Of a stretch of DNA of 64,000 bases, positions 58,418 through 64,000 are shown piece after piece. Location of the stretch: positions 1 to 64,000 of the forward strand of contig NZ_CP011276.1 of the NCBI RefSeq assembly GCF_001610895.1, read 5' to 3'. Position numbers and translations under genes: made by a program. Numbering within the stretch: position 1 is the stretch's first letter; each line of letters starts with the position of its first letter. The notes below the pieces were generated by a model that was given only the letters and a program-made list of their open reading frames with translations, did not search any database and was not told the origin of the DNA. Source of the stretch: Planctomyces sp. SH-PL62. GTDB lineage: Bacteria > Planctomycetota > Planctomycetia > Isosphaerales > Isosphaeraceae.

Positions 58418-60087
58418 ACCGTACCCGGGTCCGAGCGGTGGAATCCGCCGCCCCTGAACCGACCCCGAGGTCCCGCCGCCGGCGGCCGGCCTCGATGCTC
58501 GCGGCCCTCTTGTTCCTGGCCGGCGTCCCGAAGGGCCTCCGCGCCCAGGAGCCGCCCGCCGCGCCCGCCGCGCCCGCCGCGGTCGTCGAGCCCCCCGCCG
58601 CGACGTCCGGCGAGCCGGCCCCCCCGCCGGTCCCGTTGCGGCTGGACGACGCCATCCGGCAGAGCCTGGCCAACGTGGAGACGGTGCAGGCCAACGTCGC
58701 GGTGCAGACGGCCTCGGTGGCCCGCTTCGAGGCCTTGAAGGAGTTCGTCCCCCTGATCAACCTCCCCCAGCTGGCGGTGGCCTTCAACCAGCTGGGCGGC
58801 CCCGGCAAGATCCTCATCCTGCCCGACGTCACCGGCGGTGCCCTTTTGGAAGGGAGCCCCGGGCTCCAGCAGGCGGCGCTCAATCGCGCCAACCTGTACT
58901 TCCCACTGGCCCCGTCCGGCCACATCACGGCGCTGCCGATCGCCGAGGAGGGCGTCCACGCCAAGGTGCTGATGGAGCAGCTGGTCCGGCGCTCGCAGAT
59001 GATGCTGGCGATCCAGGGCTATTACCAGGCCAAGCAGATCGACTACGGCATCCGCACCGCCCGGCTGGGCGTCGAGCTGGCGGCCGAGACCCTGGCCCTG
59101 ACCCGCCGCAAGCTCAGCCAGGACCAGGCCCACGACGTCGAGGTCACCGAGGCCGCCGTCAGCCAGGACAAGGCCCGCGTCCTGCTCAGCGACCTGGAGA
59201 AGGAATCGCGGATCACCCGGCGCGAGCTGGCCGTCGTGCTCCATCAAAGCCGACTCCTCGTGCCGCAGCAGGCGGCGGTCGTCCCGATCCAGGCCGACTA
59301 CGCCTACGGCTTCGACCTGGCCGACCCCGACGAAGTCGACCTCCGCTGGATGCCCGACTTCCCCGGCTCGCGCGAGGAGGCCGTCCAGCTCGCCAAGCAG
59401 CAGCGGGTGGACGTAAGGCTCCGCGTGGTGGGCCTGCGGATCGCCCGGCTCCAGCAAAAGCGGAGCGTCCTGGGCCTGCTCGGCGAGGGCCGCCTGCCGG
59501 CCGAGCTGGGATTCAAGAACACGAGCCCCGGCCGGAACGGCGGGATCACCCTGGGCGCGATCTTCGGCTCCACCTACGGCCTGCCGGTCGTCGACATCGG
59601 CCTCTGGTCGGGCATCCGGGAGGCCCGGCTCGACGTGATCCAGTCGCAGCTCGAGCTGGAGAAGGCCCTGATCGAGGTGGGCGTGGACGCCGGCAACACC
59701 TGGGATCGCTGGCAGCAGCGGATCCGCGAGTGGGAGCTGAGCGAGTCCGAGCTGAAGCTCCAGGAGGAGCTGCTGGAGCGGATCGAGCGGCTGTACGAGC
59801 AGAAGCAGGCGATCTGGGTCGAAGTGCTCGGCGCGCGGGTCAACCTGCTCCGGGCCGACGCCAACCGCTGGACCCAGTGGTACAACCTGCAGCTCGCCCG
59901 CTTCAACATCCTCCGCGCCACGGAGCAACTGCTCGACTACGTGGAGCGGAAGCGGATCACCCGGCTGACGGCCTGGCAGAAGCCGCCGCCGGAGGGGATC
60001 CGCGACCGATGGACGCCCTGGCTGGCGTCGAAGAAGAGCACACGGACGTCGCTCGAGCTGAAGGAGGGGAGCCATGCGAAACGGTAG
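58411..60087 (+). CDS. TolC-type outer-membrane channel
   Basis: 558 residues from ATG 58411, overlapping the HlyD gene's end. Signal-type N terminus (SMLAALLFLAGVPKGLRAQ), a Pro/Ala-rich linker, then the TolC helical barrel in two repeats: LRLDDAIRQSLANVETVQANVAVQ and LQQKRSVLGLLGE, with DIGLWSGIREARLDVIQSQLELEKAL and LQLARFNILRATEQLL. Forms the outer-membrane exit duct of a tripartite pump. Its last 14 bases overlap the next gene. Confidence 0.9.
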   Translation: MVNRTRVRAVESAAPEPTPRSRRRRPASMLAALLFLAGVPKGLRAQEPPAAPAAPAAVVEPPAATSGEPAPPPVPLRLDDAIRQSLANVETVQANVAVQTASVARFEALKEFVPLINLPQLAVAFNQLGGPGKILILPDVTGGALLEGSPGLQQAALNRANLYFPLAPSGHITALPIAEEGVHAKVLMEQLVRRSQMMLAIQGYYQAKQIDYGIRTARLGVELAAETLALTRRKLSQDQAHDVEVTEAAVSQDKARVLLSDLEKESRITRRELAVVLHQSRLLVPQQAAVVPIQADYAYGFDLADPDEVDLRWMPDFPGSREEAVQLAKQQRVDVRLRVVGLRIARLQQKRSVLGLLGEGRLPAELGFKNTSPGRNGGITLGAIFGSTYGLPVVDIGLWSGIREARLDVIQSQLELEKALIEVGVDAGNTWDRWQQRIREWELSESELKLQEELLERIERLYEQKQAIWVEVLGARVNLLRADANRWTQWYNLQLARFNILRATEQLLDYVERKRITRLTAWQKPPPEGIRDRWTPWLASKKSTRTSLELKEGSHAKR

Positions 60088-61165
60088 GGAGCCGCGCGGG
60101 GATCATTCGGGCCGGGCCGCGGCCCCCGGCGGGCCGAGGCGGGCGAGGCTGCTGGCGGCCGCGGTCGGAGGGGCCTGCGCCCTCGGGCTGGCGGGGCCGG
60201 GCGGGGAGTGCGCCGCGCAGTCGCCGTTCTCCGGGACTCCTGCGCGAAGCGGGGCGTTCACGATCCCCACGTCGCCCTCGCCAGCGTCCCCTTTCTCGCA
60301 ACCTCCGTCGCCCGGGAGGCCCACGCGGCCCTTGCCGCCTGGTGTGCCGTCTCCCTTCGCGCGGCCGTCGCCGCTGGGAAGCGACGGACTCCCGGGTCTG
60401 CCCGTCGGGACGCCGGAGTTGCGAGGGCTCCCGCTGCCGCTCGTGGGCGGCGAGGACGAGGACCGTCGGGACGAGCTGCCGCCCCGGCCGGAGGTGGCGC
60501 CTGAGCTGTCGGCGGCGCCGACCGAGCCCGTCCCACGGTCCGCCCCGGTCCTGCTCAGGGCGGGCCTGACCGTGACCCTGCGGGTCTGCCAGTTGCTGCC
60601 GAAGGACGGCTTCAGCCCCGGGGAACGGCTGCTCAATGGCCGGCCCCCGATCCAGCCGGGCGATTGCTTCCTGGCCGAGGTGCTCGACCCGGACCCCCAC
60701 CACCCGGTCCTGGTGGGGGGCACGGTGAGGGAGATCACGCCCCCCGGCCGGTTCGGCCGGCCCGGATACGTCAGCATCCAGATGACCCAGCTGGTCCAGG
60801 GCTCCGAGGGGAGGACCGGCCTGGCCCCCTGGCGGATGGACCTAGCCGACCGCCGCTTCGCCACCCGGATGCGCCGCGCCCTGTTGACGACCCTGCTGGG
60901 CCTGGAGGGGGCGGGGACCGGGGCCAGCATCGGGGCGCAATTCTCGGGCGGCAACATGTCGTTCATCGGCGGGGGGATGGGCGTCGGGGCCCTCGTGGGC
61001 CTCGGCTACGCCACCCTCCAACGCGGCACCGAGGCCAACCTCGAGCCGGGCGACACGTTCCAGATCGTCGTGGGGACTACCGAGTATCGACCGGTCTCCC
61101 GCGAATGGCAGACCATCCTCTATCCGGCCGCCGACCCGGGCGCCGGGAAGGTGAAAAAACGATGA
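60074..61165 (+). CDS. Proline-rich exported protein of the efflux operon
   Basis: 363 residues. The ATG at 60074 lies inside the TolC gene's end (GAGGGGAGCC upstream). Signal-like hydrophobic stretch (LLAAAVGGACALGLAGPGG), a long Pro/Ser-rich region (about 45-150), then a beta-rich domain (LTVTLRVCQLLPKDGFSPGERLLNG, QPGDCFLAEVLDPDPHH). A glycine-rich hydrophobic segment (GAGTGASIGAQFSGGNMSFIGGGMGVGALVGLGYA) could be a membrane hairpin. I recognise no family. Position between TolC and the lipoprotein implies an envelope role in this pump. ATGA overlap with the next gene. Confidence 0.65.
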   Translation: MRNGREPRGDHSGRAAAPGGPRRARLLAAAVGGACALGLAGPGGECAAQSPFSGTPARSGAFTIPTSPSPASPFSQPPSPGRPTRPLPPGVPSPFARPSPLGSDGLPGLPVGTPELRGLPLPLVGGEDEDRRDELPPRPEVAPELSAAPTEPVPRSAPVLLRAGLTVTLRVCQLLPKDGFSPGERLLNGRPPIQPGDCFLAEVLDPDPHHPVLVGGTVREITPPGRFGRPGYVSIQMTQLVQGSEGRTGLAPWRMDLADRRFATRMRRALLTTLLGLEGAGTGASIGAQFSGGNMSFIGGGMGVGALVGLGYATLQRGTEANLEPGDTFQIVVGTTEYRPVSREWQTILYPAADPGAGKVKKR

Positions 61166-61677
61166 CGGCGGTTCAGATTCGCTGGCGGCTCCTCCTGGCG
61201 GCCCTGTCGATCACGGGCCTCGGCGCAGCAGGGTGTCGGCCTGTGAAGGCCCCGGCGGGCGCGCTTCCGCCGGCTTACACATCCAACCAGATCACCGACC
61301 CGGCGCTCGTCGCCGTCGCCGAAGGGATCAAGACCTGGGGCGCGGCGCAGGTCGACGCCGGCGGTAAGCCGCTGTACAGCCGGGTCGAGGTCCTCTCCCC
61401 GGTGCCCATCGTGCAGCCGTACGGCGTCGGCGTCTTCCAGCAGGAGCTGCGGCTGCCGGTGATCTTCACCACGGGGCCGGGCTGGTCCGGCCATGGCCTC
61501 GCGGAGAAGGAGGCCGCCGTCGCGCTAGCGTTCGAGCATATCTCGGCGGTGCTGAAAGACCTCGAACGCGAGCCGCCCCTCCAGCCGACCCTGACCGTTC
61601 AGACCCCGCAAGGCATGGAACTCACCTGGATCAACCGTCTCGACCCGAACGGAAAAAACGTGCATGGCGACGACTGA
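61162..61677 (+). CDS. Probable lipoprotein of the efflux operon
   Basis: 171 residues, ATG 61162 overlapping the previous stop. Signal with lipobox-like end (LLLAALSITGLGAAGC). The mature part is small and mixed alpha/beta (ALVAVAEGIKTWGAAQVDAGGKPLYSRVEVLSPVPIVQPYGVGVFQ). I do not recognise a family. It overlaps the MFS gene by 14 bases, so it is part of the same unit. Confidence 0.7.
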   Translation: MTAVQIRWRLLLAALSITGLGAAGCRPVKAPAGALPPAYTSNQITDPALVAVAEGIKTWGAAQVDAGGKPLYSRVEVLSPVPIVQPYGVGVFQQELRLPVIFTTGPGWSGHGLAEKEAAVALAFEHISAVLKDLEREPPLQPTLTVQTPQGMELTWINRLDPNGKNVHGDD

Positions 61678-63316
61678 GGACGGCTGGGAGAACTCCGACG
61701 ACGTCGGAACAGGCCGGGAGCCCGGCAGCGGGGCGGCGGGGAGGCCTTCCATGCCGTCCCGGGCCGCGAGCGTCCTGCTGGAGGGCCGACCGCTGGTGGG
61801 ATTCGTGGCCGTCCTGCTCACCACGGGCGGCCACACGATGAACCTTCGCGAGTTGGGCGTGAGCCGGGGCTGGGTGGCCGCCGAGGTCTACGTCCTCCAG
61901 TCCTGCTACCTCTTCTGTCTGGCCCTGACGATGCTCGCCTGCCCGACCCTGGGGCGCGGCTGGTCCGCTCGCCGCGTGATGCTGTGGGGACTGGTGCTGG
62001 CGATGCTCGGCCCGGTCCTGAACGTCGTCGAGATCTGGGAGCCCCTGCTGGACTCTCTGGCCGGTCGAGCGCTGGCCGGCGTGGGGGCCGGCATGGTGAT
62101 CTACTTCGCCCCGAACCTGCTCGGCCCCCAATGGGAGGGTCCGCTGGCCTGGTCCGTCATCCTCTGCCCCGTCGTCGGCCCGGGGGTCATCTCGGCCGCC
62201 ACCATGACGTACGAGTCCTCGGACTGGCAGCACGGTTTCATATTCGAAGGCGCCATCGCCGCGATCGGCCTGCTGGTGCTGTGGTCGACGGCGGGGACGC
62301 CCGAATCCCGCTCGCGATCGCCCCGGGGATCGCTGGCCTACTTCCCCGGCCTGGTCGTGGCGTCGGCCTCGCTGGTCTACGTTCTGCACTGGGGGCAGCT
62401 GCACGGCTGGATGGAAGGCCCCGATATCACGGCCGCGACGGCCCTCGGCGCCGCTGCCGCGGTCGTCTCGCTCTACCTGGCCTGGCCCCAGCTGGACTGG
62501 CGGATCCTGGGCGAGAACTGGGTCCGGCTGGCCTTGTTCTTCTTCGGCGGCGTCTGCCAGTTCTTCCACGCCTACATCATGAACGTCTACGGCGGGACGA
62601 TGGTCAACCTCAGCTCCTGGCAACGCGCCTGGCTGATCTGGCCCTTGCCGATCGGGATCGCCACGTCGCTTTTCGCCGCCGCCCTGCTCATCCCCCACCT
62701 GCGCCGGCGACGCGGCCGCGTGGTCCTGGGGCTGCCGGTGGCGATCGTCGGCCTGCTGCTGCTCTCCGCCGGCCTCGACGCCTGCTATCGGTGCATGATG
62801 GAATGGCCCTACTGGAGCATCCGCGACGTCGTCGACCTGAACTGGTTCTCGGCGCCGGGGCAATGGGAGTTGGCCCCGGGGCGTTTCCTGATGGGGACGG
62901 GCATCGGCCTCTTCATGGCCGCGATGGACGCGCAGTTCAGCCCCGACCCGGAGCGCGAGGAGGTCGTCCGACCGTTCCTGAACGTCGTCCAGTTCATCGG
63001 CGGTGGGATCGCCGCCGCCGTGCTCATCAATTTCATGATCATCGGCCACAAAGTCCACTACTCTTACTCGGCCGACCGCGACACCATCCAGGCCGAGGAG
63101 TTGTCGCAGCGCGGCGACCTCCTGACCGACGTCCTCCGCCAGGCCGGCCAGGACGCGCCGGAGCAATCATCGCAATTGCTGATGTATCGATTTGTGAACT
63201 ACGAGGCCGACAACCTGATGTTCGCGACCATCTTCGCCGCGTTCCTCCTCGCCGCGCTCGTCGTGGTCGGCTTCTTCTCCGGGCTGTGGATCTGGCGCGG
63301 GCTGCACCGAACCTGA
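61664..63316 (+). CDS. MFS drug:H+ antiporter (DHA2-like)
   Basis: 550 residues, many membrane helices, major facilitator superfamily, of the EmrB/DHA2 type expected beside HlyD and TolC. Motif-A-like segment LGRGWSARRVMLWGLV after helix 2; GAGMVIYFAPNLLG and GPGVISAATM (motif-C-like) later. A hydrophilic insertion near the C terminus (HYSYSADRDTIQAEELSQRGD) is in the periplasmic loop before the last helix, as in EmrB. Pumps unknown small molecules through the HlyD-TolC duct. Last gene of the operon. Confidence 0.85.
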   Translation: MATTEDGWENSDDVGTGREPGSGAAGRPSMPSRAASVLLEGRPLVGFVAVLLTTGGHTMNLRELGVSRGWVAAEVYVLQSCYLFCLALTMLACPTLGRGWSARRVMLWGLVLAMLGPVLNVVEIWEPLLDSLAGRALAGVGAGMVIYFAPNLLGPQWEGPLAWSVILCPVVGPGVISAATMTYESSDWQHGFIFEGAIAAIGLLVLWSTAGTPESRSRSPRGSLAYFPGLVVASASLVYVLHWGQLHGWMEGPDITAATALGAAAAVVSLYLAWPQLDWRILGENWVRLALFFFGGVCQFFHAYIMNVYGGTMVNLSSWQRAWLIWPLPIGIATSLFAAALLIPHLRRRRGRVVLGLPVAIVGLLLLSAGLDACYRCMMEWPYWSIRDVVDLNWFSAPGQWELAPGRFLMGTGIGLFMAAMDAQFSPDPEREEVVRPFLNVVQFIGGGIAAAVLINFMIIGHKVHYSYSADRDTIQAEELSQRGDLLTDVLRQAGQDAPEQSSQLLMYRFVNYEADNLMFATIFAAFLLAALVVVGFFSGLWIWRGLHRT

Positions 63317-63321
63317 TCGAG

Positions 63322-63348
63322 GACGCCCCCGCCTGGGCGGGAGGCGTC
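63322..63348. terminator. Bidirectional hairpin between convergent genes
   Basis: GACGCC (63322-63327) pairs with GGCGTC (63343-63348) and CCCGCC pairs with GGCGGG inside it, with a bulged A. It fills the 36-base gap between the MFS gene and the DUF1080 gene. There is no T run on either side, so strength as an intrinsic terminator is uncertain. Confidence 0.6.
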
Positions 63349-63352
63349 GGCG

Positions 63353-64000
63353 TCACTCGCCCAGGGGCGTCAGGACGATGTTGCGGAACTCGATGGGCGC
63401 CCCTTCGGACTGGAGCGAGATCGCTCCTCGGCGCACGCTGCAATTCGTCGCCTCGTTCACCAGATCACCGTTGACCTTCACCCGGATGGTGTCGCCCTTG
63501 CAGGTGATTTCCATGCGGTTCCATTCGCCGACCGGCTTCTCGGAGTCGTCGGTCAGGTTCTTATGGCGGCGATCCTCCTTGCGATTCGCCTCGTCGGGAA
63601 CGTCGAGTTCGGTGCCGATGACCCAGAAGTCTCCCGCGTTGTCCTTGGCGAGCTGGACCTCGATCGACTTCGGCCAGACGCCCAGCGCCCGGGGCGTCGA
63701 GGTGTGCACGAGCACGCCGTTGTTCCCCGACTTCGCCCCCTCCGGCCAGCGCCACTCGACCGACAGGTCGTAGTCGGCGTACTCCTTGTCCGTCTTGAGG
63801 TAGCCGACTGGCTTGCCGGTGCACTTCAGCAGGCCGTCGACGACGCTCCAGGTCCCGGCCGGGTCGACCCCGTCCTGGTCGAACACCGCCGTCCAGCCGG
63901 CCAGATCCTTGCCGTTGAACAGCCGCGTCGGCTCCTGTTGAGCGAGAGCATAGGCCGGGAACGCCAGAGCGGCGAACAGGGCGGCGAAAGTCAGGGCGCG
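63353..64000 (-). CDS. DUF1080 (3-keto-disaccharide hydrolase-like) protein, start outside window
   Basis: Minus-strand gene whose start lies beyond base 64000. Visible from the right edge: signal-type sequence (LTFAALFAALAFPAYALAQ), then TRLFNGKDLAGWTAVFDQDG, a classic DUF1080 opening, and VVDGLLKCTGKPVGYLKTDKEYADYDLSVEWRWPE, NNGVLVHTS, IEVQLAKDNAGDFW and GEWNRMEITCKGDTIRVKVNG, to the stop at 63353. The fold is a concanavalin-like jelly roll; members cleave 3-keto-glycosides or bind sugars and are secreted. About 215 residues are seen. Confidence 0.9.
   Translation of the reverse strand, partial: RALTFAALFAALAFPAYALAQQEPTRLFNGKDLAGWTAVFDQDGVDPAGTWSVVDGLLKCTGKPVGYLKTDKEYADYDLSVEWRWPEGAKSGNNGVLVHTSTPRALGVWPKSIEVQLAKDNAGDFWVIGTELDVPDEANRKEDRRHKNLTDDSEKPVGEWNRMEITCKGDTIRVKVNGDLVNEATNCSVRRGAISLQSEGAPIEFRNIVLTPLGE

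Overview
The window looks like chromosomal DNA of a planctomycete, most likely the Isosphaeraceae group (Singulisphaera/Paludisphaera-like). Grounds: very high G+C; two exported proteins that begin with the planctomycete 'LExR' N-terminal motif; families typical of the phylum (DUF1080, NPCBM, a TPR serine/threonine kinase with the 'NLLFGLLALQ' leader, TIGR03032, DUF1254); and a MoxR-DUF58-BatA cluster extended by exported proteins. This is a family-level judgement, not a species call.

Layout. 1-15.3 kb: one long + strand operon of nine genes (MoxR ATPase, DUF58, BatA/VWA membrane protein, second VWA membrane protein, large membrane protein, exported coiled-coil protein, small CxxC protein, NPCBM protein, secretin-N/HEAT-like protein). 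15.3-19.7 kb: a short two-helix protein, a WD40 lipoprotein, a 645-base gene-free stretch, then parA and parB. Seven copies of a 15-base palindromic motif (arms TATAC/GTATA, G/C core) lie only between the genes here, just ahead of parAB; this is the most striking unexplained signal in the window. 19.75-21.3 kb: a porin. 21.4-26.2 kb (-): a ketone-body/3-hydroxybutyrate set (dehydrogenase or reductase, CoA transferase, thiolase, GntP permease). 26.5-33 kb: a TPR protein with a C-terminal cysteine cluster, mscL, a DUF1254 protein and an arylsulfatase. 33.3-34.7 kb: a FadL-like protein. 35-37 kb (-): a group II intron with a maturase and a visible domain V. 37.6-38.1 kb: a small secreted repeat protein with a strong terminator. 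38.2-42.7 kb: an aldo/keto reductase, a kinase gene that has lost its catalytic core, and a decayed IS5-type element. 43.1-51.9 kb: a TIGR03032 protein next to a 2,500-residue surface protein. 52-53.5 kb: a protease relic and an ECF sigma factor. 53.7-56.8 kb: sulfite reductase, APS/PAPS reductase and a small partner. 57.1-63.3 kb: a five-gene efflux operon (HlyD, TolC, two unknown envelope proteins, MFS). 63.35 kb to the end (-): a DUF1080 protein that runs off the window.

Reliability. At least nine otherwise intact genes are broken by single-base shifts, nearly always a G or C gained or lost in a G/C run. These look like assembly errors, so the affected genes are described as one gene each with the break positions given. 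The kinase, the IS5 transposase and the protease fragment have larger lesions and look truly decayed.

Mobile layer. Besides the intron and the IS, four short sites with ATAA/TTAT arms around a six-base C-rich core lie at 27.9, 30.3, 37.0 and 38.2 kb. They resemble tyrosine-recombinase sites, occur as two pairs flanking gene cassettes, and one of them touches the group II intron boundary.
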